Shown piece by piece: positions 11,542 to 23,054 of a DNA stretch of 64,000 nt; position 1 is the first letter of the stretch; each line of letters starts with the position of its first letter. The stretch comes from Prostheceraeus crozeri. Lineage: Eukaryota > Platyhelminthes > Polycladida > Euryleptidae. The stretch is from the NCBI GenBank assembly GCA_907163375.1, contig CAJQUW010004613.1:186001-250000 (forward strand), given 5' to 3'. The notes under the pieces are model-generated. The model was not told where the DNA came from, did no database searches, and saw nothing but the letters and a program-made list of their open reading frames with translations. Position numbers and translations under genes: made by a program.

Positions 11542-14500
11542 ATCATCGATGCGATGGTTTTGTTTCAAAATTCAATTGTCGGTTGAATCGCTATCTTCCA
11601 ACAGTGAAACGAGTTGAAACAATATTTTGTTTCAAGAAATGTTATTGTCCATCAAAATATGAACTCTGCTGAGAATGGTGCACAAAACTCTGGAAAAAGC
11701 CCGAGTACGTCATAAAGGTCACGGGTGGAAAGCTTGATGTAGGCGGTACTCCAAAAATCAATAGCTGCACCAAATTCAAATGTTGACATGGGAGAAGGAC
11801 GACAGATTAATATCGAGTTCTTAATTTTTACATACTCTATTACAGTAGGAAGCACAGCATAGAAAGGTCAGATAGGATAAAAATGACTTGCGACATTTAT
11901 GCAATGAAGACCGAATATTTTAGATACGATAATGATCGGACAGTCCGAAGCGCATATAGAAAAACAACTACAAGGTATAGAAAAGAGGAACATCGCTGAA
12001 AATGCCTGTACTAAGTTGTGTCAACCAATTGTAGTCAAAACAATTACAAATGCACTTAAAAATCACCGCAAAAAACAGCAATCTTGATAATTAGTGTTGC
12101 TTGTAATTCATCACTAATATCTGGAAAACAATCGAAGGTATAATAAATGTAACAGCTGGATATACTTGTCCATAGTCTAGCTGATAGGGCGAAACAATGG
12201 AAACCGTAGAATACAAAGGGAAAAGGTTTGTCTGCATATGTGAATTTAAGGTACCGCGGTTAGGTATAAGTAAAATCCGGAAAACAATCAAAGGTATTGT
12301 TAAGAAGACCGATTGCAGACATAATGTCGTATATTTCATTAACACAGCATTACGTTAAAATCGAGACCATCACTCACCACACAAAGGTCTGAACAGCAGT
12401 CCGCGATCATGTGCATAGCTGAAACACAGTGAATCTCAAGTGTCATGGAAATCTCACGTCACAGGTATAAAAGTAAGAATTGTACAGGCTTGCGTATAGC
12501 CTATACGATGAACTTTAAATGACCAAAAATGTGACCAAGCGATAAAATTTTAAAATACAAAAGGAAATGGTCGGGATAAGATCAATTACAACAAATTTCA
12601 TGAATGCTCATGACAAGCGGAATAAAGTAGTGGTCAAAATATTTCAATTTCGTGTTCACACTCAAAAAATGTTGAAGACTTATCGCTCAAACATGAGAGC
12701 AGGGGAGTCATAATCGTAGTTATTGAACAGACGCTCTCTGTAATCAGTCACGCATGTTCAGATACACTACATGCTCACTAAGTTGATAATTTGAATAATT
12801 TCAAATGAAAGAATGTGATCACCAGATGTCTTAACGAGCGGTGTAGAAGGCAACCTACTCATTTTCAAGTTATGTCGTACAACCCGAAGTATAGCTCCTT
12901 CAAATGAAATATGCGTTACATTGCAATAACCGCAATGTAGGTTATAAACCTTGTATGTAGGTTCAACCCAACTGATAGAAATAGGAACTTGATTTTCTGA
13001 ACCTTAACTGATGATGTTAATCACCGGATGCATCAAAAATTGTATCACAGTCAGACAGGCTAGTAAGGCTCTCAGTTCAGTAGCCATAAAATGTTGACAT
13101 ATAAAACTTACGGGATATATTCATTGCTAATCTCATTTTTGTTGATTTGTTCATCGTCATATATTTGAACAATTAGATCTTTTCATGTGCTAATACTAAT
13201 TAAATGATGCTGTATAAATGAGCGTAAACCTAGCAAACTCACATATTACTTCATTTTCCTATGTGAAAGTTTGTAATTCTATGTGCCATTTAAACATAAA
13301 CAGCCGCGAATAGATTAAGAAATACAAATACACGCAATTCGCTGCAAAAGATGCAATTTCGACCTTCAGTCATCCGCCAAATTTTTAAATCAACATGTGA
13401 TAGTTAAGTGACCTTGATCGTTGATTGTAGATGAAAATATTGAACATGCAGTGTATAAAAATATTGCAGGATTATAATTACGATAGGCTGGCTTGGGGAA
13501 ATGCAACATTAGGTAAATGCGATTAGGTTGTAGCCCAAACCAATAGCTCATAGCCAAGAAACCGTTCAGTTTGCATCCATATGTGCCTGCATATAGCCAA
13601 TCTCTTAGATTGGCAGATAGCCAATCTCTAAGGCATTTTATTTCGCAAAAGTATTGCATACCACCTTGGCACTTGGTGAAAGATTTGGCAGTTTTTGAAA
13701 ATTGGGCCTTATTTGCTTTACTCTGCAACAAATTTTGTTTGCTGTCAAGAGAAGCAAGCTGGAATTAAATATGGGCGACCTTTTATATCACAGTAAGATG
13801 TCAAGTTCATCCACTCGAAATAGCGGATTCGATCGAATACCTCTTCATTATTTACGTAGCCCGATCGATTTTGGTAGTGAAAATCAGGTCCGGGGTAAAT
13901 GCGACAAGGCCCATCGAGATAGGTGCGACAACGTGCAAAATTTTGATTTTTGTCGCTTGAGTTTTTGATACACTCCTGCATGTGTCAATAAAATCGTCAC
14001 CAACATATTTTGAAATGATAGATGTCTCAAACGACAATAGGGTGCAATGCTCAAGATCCAAGCTTGTTTCGAGTTCATGGATTTCGATCGATTAATAACA
14101 GCTAGATGCCATTTCAAGTCAATCAAACGAAAGGATCTACGTCCAGAAAGAACGAGAAACCTTTACGATATTTAGGCCTAATTCTGATATTCTTTTCTCT
14201 AATGCGCTCGTATATTTCTAAAATAGGCTAATTCTGTTTTTGAACGTATATCAGTTGTAGCATTTCATGCATGTATCCTATTCAAAAATAGGCCTATTCA
14301 GCTTCAAAATACGCTTACATACTATAAACACTGCCCATTTTTATCTCACATAAACATAAATCTACACTAGGTGACATGCCACGCGTTTTTCAGGCGCAAT
14401 TACGGAACACCCCAAACATCCGTGGTTAAGGACATTCTATTCTTCTACCCGCGTATATATGCGCTGCACTAAGAGTCAGAAATCACTTAATCTGATGCTG

Positions 14501-14998
14501 TTAAAACATGGGAGATGTTTAAGAATACGCGCGGGCGAGCGTTTATAGTTTGCGCGTCGTCCACGGTTGTCTTCCCTGAGCATGAAATTGAGGTCCTATC
14601 ACATTGTTTAGCCTCTGATACAGGCAGACACATGAGACGCAAAGTCTATATAACAGGACTGCCAACTATACTTACTTATAGAACTTATATTGCAGCAATA
14701 TCCCGCATAGCCACGAATGTTTGGGGTCATGTGTAATTACGCGTGATTGAGCGTGGCATGTCACCTAGTGTATCGAAATAATGATCTACATCAATTCTGC
14801 AATCACAAATAAACCAAGATCCACTTCCATATGTATTCCCAACACATCATCGGAGTTTAATTCGCAAATCTATATGAAAACGTACTCAGATGCAAAAACA
14901 CCCAGACCATGTCGTATTTACCCCAATCATGAGGTAAAAGAGACTTTGAAGTCACTTACTTTGACATCCAACATAGAGAAACTTATCATTCCATGATC
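11542..14998. other. unique middle region of the foldback element
   Basis: About 3.46 kb, AT-rich, with only short frames, none recognised. It holds a MITE at 14365-14770 and a small local repeat around 13598-13638, where AGCCAATCTCT occurs twice about a TTAGATTGGCAG centre. No DDE motif, zinc finger or intron-exon pattern was seen, so the element would depend on a transposase from elsewhere. Confidence 0.6.
14365..14770. mobile_element. 406-bp MITE with TA duplication inside the foldback element
   Basis: Perfect 20-bp inverted ends, CACTAGGTGACATGCCACGC at the left and its complement at the right, flanked by TA on both sides (14363-14364, 14771-14772). The interior is richer in CpG than its surroundings (GCGCGGGCGAGCG, TACGCGTG). 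The TA duplication fits Tc1/mariner-type mobilisation, but other TA-inserting superfamilies are possible. Confidence 0.85.
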
Positions 14999-15843
14999 AT
15001 AAATGGGCGGTATTCTTGTAGTTACTGTACAATAACCGGTATTTACCGGTCGTAGGAGTGCTGGAGTGTCGGAGAAGTGTGTGTTCAAACTCAGACTGGA
15101 TTAGGAGAACACTCTTCCACCGGTTAGAGCACTGTACAAACCCATTTTCCATGTAGCACCAATTGATTTGTTCATAAATGGGTAGTATTCTTGTAGTTAC
15201 TGTAAAATAGCCGGTATTTACCGGTCGTAGGAGTGCTGGAGTGTCGGAGAAGTGTGTGTTCAAACTCAGACTGGATTAGTAGAACACTCTTCCACCGGTT
15301 AGAGCACTGTACAAACTCATTTTCCATGTAGCACCAATTGATTAGTTCATAAATGGGCAGTATTCTTGTAGTTACTGTACAATAACCGGTATTTACCGGT
15401 CGTAGGAGTGCTGGAGTGTCGGAGAAGTGTGTGTTCAAACTCAGACTGGATTAGTAGAACACTCTTCCACCGGTTAGAGCACTGTACAAACTCATTTTCC
15501 ATGTAGCACCAATTGATTTGTTCATAAATGGGCAGTATTCTTGTAGTTACTGTACAATATCCGGTATTTACCGGTCGTAGGAGTGCTGGAGTGTCGGAGA
15601 AGTGTGTGTTCAAACTCAGACTGGATTAGTAGAACACTCTTCCACCGGTTAGAGCACTGTACAAACTCATTTTCCATGTAGCACCAATTGATTAGTTCAT
15701 AAATGGGCAGTATTCTTGTAGTTACTGTAAAATAACCGGTATTTACCGGTCGTAGGAGTACTGGAGTGTCGGAGAAGTGTGTGTTCAAACTCAGACTGGA
15801 TTAGTAGAACACTCTTCCACCGGTTAGAGCACTGTACAAACTC
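14999..15843 (-). repeat. 175-bp tandem repeat array, right arm, about 5 units
   Basis: Same unit as 9561-11541 in inverse orientation, with CTGTACAAACTC at 15832 marking the outer border. About 4.8 units are present, against about 12 in the left arm, so the arms are unequal in length. Confidence 0.95.
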
Positions 15844-16216
15844 ATTTTCCATGTAGCACCAAGAACTTTTCTGGAAAATCTTATCATTTTTTGAAAAAAT
15901 CGGTTTTTGGCGGTTTTTTCCGGTTGTTCGTGTAATGAAAGTGCTGGAAGTTGCTGTACAAACTCAGGTTTTTGCTCTTGTATCTAAATTTTTCCATCGG
16001 AATGCTGTACAAACTCGCTAACCAGGTAGCACCAATACTTGCACCAATTTTTCGAATTTAAATTTGAATTTTGAAGGTGAAGGAGTTCGAATTTTGGAAA
16101 ACTTTTTGGCTGTACAAACTCTGCGTCATCAGTAGTACCTAAACATGTGGTTTCCTATTCTGTACAAACTCTATTCAAAAAGTTGGTGTTGAAGTTGTTG
16201 CTAACTTCAACGACAT
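15844..16216 (-). repeat. outer inverted terminal unit, right (373 bp)
   Basis: Inverse of 9188-9560, of equal length, again with four CTGTACAAACTC words. One visible difference is near the tip, where GTTGTTGC replaces the spacing seen at the left end. Followed by the 9-bp duplication at 16217-16225. Confidence 0.9.
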
Positions 16217-16264
16217 TGCAGCAGCCCTTAAAAAGACGTTTGCTTTTATATCAACGACGATCAA

Positions 16265-16786
16265 TTGGAAAATGTGAATTCACTAAAAATTCTGGGAGTC
16301 ATTCATAATATGAAGGGTGATTCGGAGCATCATGACAACAATATTGGCTCAAAGGCAAGGCAGGCGCACTATACCTCAGGAAAGCATGGTATGTATAAGC
16401 GTGGCTTACATCCATATGCTCAAAGCATTGTCTATAAAATGGCTATTCAATCCATTCTTCTGTATGGTCTTCATACTTTGCTCAGACCAAGGAGTGACAC
16501 CGTAAGGAAACTTGATGGTTTATTCTGCAATCGCATATTAGGTCAGGGAAAATATGTTCACCACCACGTGACTCGAGAGGTATTAGAAATCCATGATCCC
16601 ATTGACTTGATTAAGAAAGCAGAATGTGGCTTGTATCGCCGCTTAATGTGTTCTTTGTCACCTATAGGAGATATCTACAGATCGATGACGATGGACTTTT
16701 ATACCAAAGGCATTTGCTCTGATGGTGGACTTATCAGTCGCATTCTAATCCATGATATTGATCTACTTGCTAGCATACACGCGTAA
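16265..16786 (+). pseudogene. LINE copy 1, C-terminal region of ORF2
   Basis: A 173-residue frame including NSLKILGVIHN (the FLG-like turn after RT), AIQSILLYGLHTLLRP (like the GxxxxLYG-E/T helix of LINE thumbs) and a conserved tail. Identical in length to the copy 2 frame at 21832-22353. A short 3' UTR and (ACT)n tail follow. Confidence 0.8.
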
Positions 16787-16976
16787 GATAGTGGCACTGT
16801 GTAAGAACGCGCCCGCTTCTCGCTATTCGGGACTGATAGATTCTATTCGGTATTTGCTTCAACAATGTAAACCTAACTTTGACTTGATTGACTTATTGTT
16901 AAAGTTGTGACTTCTAATCTATGTATTGTGCTTCCTATGCATTTCTTCTATGTTGAAGGCAATAAAATTACTACTA

Positions 16977-18681
16977 CAGGTTGGCCAATAATTTACTGAC
17001 GGTTTTTAAAAAAAGCTATAAGTTATCTGGTTTTATGAATTATTCGCTGAAACTACCGAAAAAGACTCGTCTTTCATTGGAGATTTTATGAGACATAATG
17101 AATAATCAGAAAGTGAAAACATGATAGATAGGCAGACCTTTATTTATGAAATATAACATCTTTCAAATGTCCTCCACCGTTCACATGGCATTGTTCAATG
17201 CGTGTCTTGAAGTTCTCCATTACGGTGAGAAGCATGTGTGGAGTTATCAACGCGATTTCACGCTCAATATTCATCTTGAGCGTCTGAATGTTCATTGGGT
17301 TTGGGGTATAGACACGGTCTTTAAGGTAGTCCCAGAGCCAAAAGTCTGGAGCAGAAAGGTCTGGTGAACGAGCAGGCCAGGTTATTGTTCCGAATCGCGA
17401 AATCAATCGATTGGGAAATCTTTCACGCAGAATGGTCATAGTTTCACGAGCGGTGTGAGGAGTCGCACCATCCTGTTGAAACCAGAGTTCATCACTGTCC
17501 ACTTGAGGGAAGAACCAATCGACAAGCATGTGTCTATAGGCGTTTCCATCAATTGAACCATCGAAGAAATATGGGCCGTAAATCCTTTGTGAGGACAATC
17601 CACACCATACTGATTCACGCTCCGGATGAAGTGGCTTCTCGATCATCAGCTGAGGTTGTTGCGTACCCCAAAACCTGTAGTTCTGTTTATTGATGAATCC
17701 TGATAAGTTGAAATGGGCTTCATCAGACATGATCAATTTGTGAGTAAGATCATTTTGAGTCCAAAAAGCAGCACAGAAGGCCAGCCGCGTTTCATGATCC
17801 GCAGGTTTCAATTCTTGAACGATTTGGATTTTGTACGGGAAAAGGTTTAAATCGGCAGTCAAAATTTTCTGAAGCGATGATTTCTTGATGTCCAATTCTC
17901 GTGACCTTCTTCGTATTGAGGTGTTTGGGTCTCTGCACACTACGCATTACTCGCCCCACGTTCTCTTCATTTCGAACGGAAGTTAGTCGCCCACTTCTTT
18001 CCGATTCATGAACTGATCCAGTTTCTTGGAAACGTTTCACAATTGCTTTAATCGTGTTTGCTGCAGGTGGGTCTCTTACTCCAAAATGGGAACAATACTT
18101 CCTTTGGGTCATTATCACGGACTTTCCCGATTCAAGAAACAGCTCGACAACTTTTATTCGTTGTTCTAAACTTAATCTTTGAGACATTTGATTTTTGTGT
18201 TATCCGCACACCTACAATAAATTGGCAGTCGAGCTCGTTCACTTCACGTTTTTCTAACAACGATCTGACCTGCGCTCATGAGTGATTGTCATTGTGACTG
18301 GCAGACACTGTCGGCATAGAAAGTGAATTCGGACATCGATAACAATTGAATTGACACGTAAATTTCCGTTAATAACAGTGGACATGCTTATGAATGGCGA
18401 AGAAGAATGTTTTCTAAAATGCTCTTCCCGTACATAATCCAAATCTATTGAGAACTTCTAACAATCGTCAGTAACTTATCGCAAACTTTCAAAAAAAAGT
18501 CATAAAAATAACTTTTTATAAATAAACTTATGTTCGATATCTGATAACTTTCCTGAATTTTCTTCCTCATATAAAATCTCCAAGAAAAGAGGTGTCGTTT
18601 CCTGTAGTATCAGCCAATGACTCCTTAAAACAAAGAAGTAATAGCATATTAAAAACCGTCAGTAAATTATTGGACACCCTG
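16977..18681 (-). mobile_element. 1,705-bp mariner-like element, DD41D (rosa-like)
   Basis: Inverted ends CAGGTTGGCCAATAATTT and AAATTATTGGACACCCTG share about 30 imperfectly matching bases, with a TA duplication at 16975-16976 and 18682-18683. Copy 2 of the LINE (near 21645) keeps the empty site with a single TA. The transposase lies on the minus strand and is broken by one frameshift. Confidence 0.95.
17140..18187 (-). pseudogene. mariner-like transposase DD41D, one frameshift
   Basis: The N-terminal part (ATG at 18187) has a helix-turn-helix with KYCSHFGVRDPPAANTI and the linker VHESERSGR. The catalytic part reads MSDEAHFNLSG (first Asp), WFQQDGATPHTA (second Asp) and WPARSPDLSAPDFWLWDY (third Asp). 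I count 41 residues between the second and third Asp, the spacing of the rosa/DD41D branch of Tc1/mariner; the usual DD34D or DD34E spacing would be 34. The two halves lie in different frames and overlap near 17940, so one small indel there inactivates it. Otherwise the frame to 17140 is open. Expected length about 345 residues agrees. Confidence 0.9.
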
Positions 18682-18683
18682 TA

Positions 18684-19218
18684 CTACTATATTTGAAGCT
18701 TATTGGTAACACGTGGTGAAATCTACATAGTGAAAGAGGATTCAATATTGAGAAGATGAACAAACATCTGATGTGATTATGTATTGTCATGGAAACATCG
18801 TTTGTTGACAAACGTCATACAGTAATATCTCGAGTTGGCAGACATCAGGGTAAAGACTCCTCTCAAACATTACCCAGTATTGCGGGATGTTGAAGGCAAT
18901 ATAATTACTCGTACTGCTACTACTACTACTACTACTAGATATCGCCAATTGTACGCTTTCTGTGAAACGTTTAAAAGCTATCAGTCCAGGTCTATGGACT
19001 TCTAAATTACTATGAAAGCTCAGGTATATATCTAGGAGTCCATGATAATACACGGAAATTTGAAATATAGAAGTCAGAATCTATAGGTTTTCCGACATTA
19101 ATGTAGAAATATGCAGATCAAATGTAGAATATGCAAATTAGATATCACCTTTTGCAAATGAAATATTATTTTCAGATCAAATGTAGACATATGCAGTATG
19201 AAATGTGGAAGCATAGAA
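18684..19218. repeat. inner flank of left palindrome arm
   Basis: Sequence beyond the LINE tail that is still duplicated in the other arm (21107-21643, inverse). It contains a second LINE-like tail (GATGTTGAAGGCAATATAATTACTC then (TAC)n) and three GATCAAATGTAGA words. Its presence in both arms shows that a genomic block, not just a LINE, was duplicated. Confidence 0.88.
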
Positions 19219-20610
19219 TAAAATGTGGAACTCCTCCCTTCCTAGTTATCTAATGGATTCACAACATCTGATTGGTATCTTACGATCTTCAACGATTAAC
19301 TCGGGTTCCCTTCTATGCACTATGGACGTCCGTGCGTTATACACAAACGTTCCCATAAATAAAGGAATCCGGCGGGTTGAGCGTGCCTTTGCAACCTCTC
19401 CTGCCAGTCGGAGGCCGGATGCAGATATTTTGCAATTACTCAGGCTATGTCTTACATCTAATGACTTTGTTTTCAACGATACTACTTTTCTGCAAGTTTC
19501 TGGAGTAGCGATAGGGAAATGTTTTGGCGGAAGCTTCGCAAGCCTCTATCTCGGGGAATGGGAATCGTATGTGCTCTCGGGATTCTCGTTTACCCCCAAT
19601 GATTTGGAGACGCTTCAAAGATGATGTCTTTTTCATATGGGATCATGGCGAGGAGTATCTGAGTGCATTTCTGTCATTCATCAACGCATATGATCCCTGT
19701 ATACAGGTTGATCTTACTTTAAGTCCTGACAGTGTAACATTTTTGGATTTGGAAATTTACCGCGCAAATGATGACTGTTTCGGCTATCGTATCGCAAACA
19801 AGCCAACTGACTGCCATGTTATGCTACCCAGGTCTTCTCACCATCCGCCACATGTCTATCGCGGAGTGATGTTCTCACATGTTATGCGTTGGGCTACCAG
19901 ATCTTCTACTCGCGATGACTTTGATTCAATTTGTTCTAGAGTTTTCCCAGCGTGGCGGTCACAAGGGGTCACTCGTTCAGATATCCGAAACTCTCTTAGC
20001 CGCATGTACAAGCTAACTGATCTCCAGCCCTCTTGGTGACCTGGATTTCATAAGTGTAATGGTGTAAGATGTCAGGCTTGTGTATATGCGAATGAATGTA
20101 CATTTATCAATTGCCACTCTAATGGTCGTGTTTTCCCCATACTTTTCAATTTTTCTTGTGCGACATCTAATTGCATTTATGTTATCTCCTGTACAGTTTG
20201 CTCGAGGATGTATGTTGGGCAAACTAGTCGTCCTGTTCAAATTCGTATAAGTGAGCATGTTAGGGATATAAGAAGTAACAATTCAAACTCTCCATTGACC
20301 GATCACTTTACTACCTCGTCATGCAGTATTGATGATTACGTTTTTGTGTAGTCGATCGATCTTTTTCTGACTCTACCAGACGCTTGAAGGAATTGACCTG
20401 GATTAAAAGACTAAGGACTCTTAACCCTACAGGCTTTAACAGAAACCGAGGGGATCCAGGCCGCTTCCTTAATCTGGTTAGCATTAAATCGAATTGTACT
20501 GATCGTTTGAATTCGGCTGTACGTAGACACCTTGACTCCATTCCATCCGTAGCTCAAATGCGCGTGTCTTATTCGACTGATCGTAATTTAGCAACCCTTT
20601 TACGATAATT
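19219..20610 (+). mobile_element. Penelope-like retroelement remnant (RT + GIY-YIG) in the palindrome loop
   Basis: RT segments include CTMDVRALYTNVPINKGI (the SLYTNIP-like box typical of Penelope-like elements), GVAIGKCFGGSFASLYLG, and RRFKDDVFFIW with the catalytic AspAsp. Further on, NCIYVISCTVCSRMYVGQ followed by R-x3-R-x3-H is a GIY-YIG endonuclease start, and LKELTWIKRLRTLNPTGFN is the conserved tail. The RT then GIY-YIG order is specific to endonuclease-bearing Penelope-like elements. Parts lie in three reading frames, so the copy is dead; the 5' part is missing at the arm boundary. Confidence 0.88.
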
Positions 20611-21106
20611 ACCGCTTGTGATGTATGTTTTTATTGGCATCTTTTACTTTTTCAAATTTTATGATTTCATGAAACTGTGAAAGTTTATTCATCAGTATTA
20701 TTTTCATTATTATTCTTGTCATCAGAAGTTTTATTGTTGGTCGTTCATTCTATGATGAACAAAAGAGATAATAGATATCGAAATTTTGACCTCTTTCTAT
20801 GACACCCTGAACATGCCAGGACAGTGTCCACTGTTTTGATCGATATCGTTGTATACCGAATGCATGCATCAGCTTTGTGTCTTCATCACATCTTGTGACG
20901 CCATTGAAAAAGTATAAACTACAAAATCGCGATCTGGCGTTATGAGGGGTAAATAATTATGAAAGGTGCCTTGAATGACACTCGAATCTGTGATCATCAT
21001 CCTAAATGATCGTCTCTATAGTGATTGATAATTAATCTGTACAATTTACTGATGAACAACTACATGTACATTTGATCTGCATATTTCTACATTTGATCAC
21101 TTGCAT
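20611..21106. other. rest of palindrome loop, no gene seen
   Basis: Probably 3' UTR of the Penelope-like element followed by unassigned sequence. Its last 45 bases repeat the ACATTTGATC and GCATATTTCTAC words that also occur in the arms. Confidence 0.4.
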
Positions 21107-21831
21107 TTCTATGCTTCCACATTTCATACTGCATATATCTACATTTGATCTGAAAATAATATTTCATTTGCAAAAGGTGATATCTAATTTGCGTATTCTA
21201 CATTTGATCTGCATATTTCTACATTAATGTCGGAAAACCTATAGATTCTGACTTCTATATTTCAAATTTCCGTGTATTATCATGGACTCCTAGATATATA
21301 CCTGAGCTTTCATAGTAATTTAGAAGTCCATGGACCTGGACTGATAGCTTTTAAACGTTTCACAGAAAGCGTACAATTGGCGATATCTAGTAGTAGTAGT
21401 AGTAGTAGCAGTACGAGTAATTATATTGCCTTCAACATCCCGCAATACTGGGTAATGTTTGAGAGGAGTCTTTACCCTGATGTCTGCCAACTCGAGATAT
21501 TACTGTATGACGTTTGTCAACAAACGATGTTTCCATGACAATACATAATCACATCAGATGTTTGTTCATCTTCTCAATATTGAATCCTCTTTCACTATGT
21601 AGATTTCACCACGTGTTACCCATAAGCTTCAAATATAGTAGTAGTAGTAATTTTATTGCCTTCAACATAGAAGAAATGCATAGGAAGCACAATACATAGA
21701 TTAGAAGTCACAACTTTAACAATAAGTCAATCAAGTCAAAGTTAGGTTTACATTGTTGAAGCAAATACCGAATAGAATCTATCAGTCCCGAATAGCGAGA
21801 AGCGGGCGCGTTCTTACACAGTGCCACTATC

Positions 21832-22353
21832 TTACGCGTGTATGCTAGCAAGTAGATCAATATCATGGATTAGAATGCGACTGATAAGTCCACCATCAGA
21901 GCAAATGCCTTTGGTATAAAAGTCCATCGTCATCGATCTATAGATATCTCCTATAGGTGACAAAGAACACATTAAGCGGCGATACAAGCCACATTCTGCT
22001 TTCTTAATCAAGTCAATGGGATCATGGATTTCTAATACCTCTCGAGTCACGTGGTGGTGAACATATTTTCCCTGACCTAATATGCGATTGCAGAATAAAC
22101 CATCAAGTTTCCTTACGGTGTCACTCCTTGGTCTGAGCAAAGTATGAAGACCATACAGAAGAATGGATTGAATAGCCATTTTATAGACAATGCTTTGAGC
22201 ATATGGATGTAAGCCACGCTTATACATACCATGCTTTCCTGAGGTATAGTGCGCCTGCCTTGCCTTTGAGCCAATATTGTTGTCATGATGCTCCGAATCA
22301 CCCTTCATATTATGAATGACTCCCAGAATTTTTAGCGAATTCACATTTTCCAA
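21832..22353 (-). pseudogene. LINE copy 2, C-terminal region of ORF2
   Basis: 173 residues, identical in sequence to the copy 1 frame as far as I can see (MENVNSLKILGVIHNM... to LLASIHA). Confidence 0.8.
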
Positions 22354-22386
22354 TTGATCGTCGTTGATATAAAAGCAAACGTCTTT

Positions 22387-22794
22387 TTAAGGGCTGCTGC
22401 ATATGAGTACTTTTGACTTAGTTCCATTAAATTTGAATTTCCAGGTTTTTGCATATTCATTAGATAGTCGTAATTGTTCTTGAAGGCCATAAGTTGTTCC
22501 ACTCATTATGGTGAGGTCATCCGCATAATATACAGGAGTAAATGGGATATCATGAAATCGTAATGAATGGCCAGATGATTGAATTGTCTGTAAAATGTCT
22601 TCGGCAAGCATCGAATACAACCAGAAAGAAAGAATGCTACCTTGACGCACTCCACGTCTCACAGGTATGGCAGTAGAAAACTCTCCTTTCCAAGATATCT
22701 TGATATACAATTGATCATACCATCTTTTAAGAAGGACCCATAATCGCAAATTTAATTGTCTCGTTACGGAATCCTTGCACTTGATTTTATCCAA
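22387..22794 (-). pseudogene. LINE copy 2 reverse transcriptase palm
   Basis: Same RT palm as 8786-9187, with YADDLTIMS. Differences visible: LYSML against LYSIL and QTIQ against QTVQ. The frame ends CSSP-stop at TGCAGCAGCCCTTAA, the intact target of the foldback insertion in copy 1. Confidence 0.88.
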
Positions 22795-22869
22795 GAGTTT
22801 GTAAAATAAACCATCCTGAAAGATTCTGTCAAAACACTTGGTCGTCCTTTGTAACTCGGTGAAATTTCA

Positions 22870-23045
22870 CTCATGCCTGATTTAACGAAAATTCGATGAT
22901 TGACGAACAAATCACTTATTATGAAGTCTTCATGTGGTCGCAATAACGTTTCACATAAGAAAAGTATGTCAATATTTTTATCAAATTGTCTTTCACGAAC
23001 ATGGCATTTTTCCTAAAACTGCCGCAGTTGTAGGTTATGAGTCGT
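22870..23045 (-). pseudogene. LINE copy 2 endonuclease remnant
   Basis: Counterpart of 8526-8705, starting IRLITYNCGSF, with the same frame change and the same deletion into RT. Confidence 0.68.
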
Positions 23046-23054
23046 ATAGATAAA

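Larger units (their letters stand above)
9188..16216. mobile_element. 7,029-bp foldback (FB/TU-like) transposon, non-autonomous
   Basis: The element begins ATGTCGTTGAAGTTAGC and ends with the inverse. It has long inverted arms, each made of a 373-bp outer unit and an inner array of 175-bp tandem repeats (about 12 units left, about 5 right). The middle is a 3.46-kb unique region with no recognisable transposase. It is flanked by a perfect 9-bp duplication, and the other palindrome arm gives the exact empty site. Drosophila FB elements and sea-urchin TU elements share this plan (long modular inverted repeats; 9 and 8 bp duplications). A 9-bp duplication also fits the Mutator (MULE) superfamily, to which FB is linked. 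The superfamily assignment is inference. Confidence 0.93.
7402..16976 (+). mobile_element. dead LINE, copy 1 (split by foldback insertion)
   Basis: A non-LTR retrotransposon copy. It shows a coiled-coil ORF1 start (ATG 7456), the ORF1 core (8064-8525), a short endonuclease remnant (about 8526-8705), RT palm (8786-9187), a C-terminal region (16265-16786) and an (ACT)n tail ending at the mariner insertion. The lesions are shared with copy 2: a TAA after QQLKA in the coiled coil, frameshifts in ORF1, and a large deletion joining the endonuclease start to the RT palm. The clade cannot be fixed by eye; a CR1/L2/Jockey-group origin is plausible. Confidence 0.9.
7402..19218. repeat. left arm of 22-kb inverted duplication
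   Basis: Homologous, in reverse orientation, to 21107-29522. It contains a dead LINE (+ strand), its 3' tail and about 535 bp of flank. Inserted later were the foldback element (9188-16216 plus 9-bp duplication) and a mariner-like element (16977-18681 plus TA). Subtracting these leaves 3,072 bp, the same figure as for the other arm. In the inner flank (18684-19218) I count only about four single-base mismatches to the partner. Confidence 0.93.

Noticed and set aside
9616-11586. Many near-identical 88-residue frames starting MNTHFSDTP
   Set aside because: They are the 175-bp foldback repeat read in turn in each frame (175 is not a multiple of 3). The same frames appear inverted at 14997-15788. 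No sign of coding selection.
18787-19053. Serine-rich frame SSSSSSSSSTS (also 21272-21538)
   Set aside because: Translation of a (TAC/TAG)n LINE-tail microsatellite, present in both palindrome arms.
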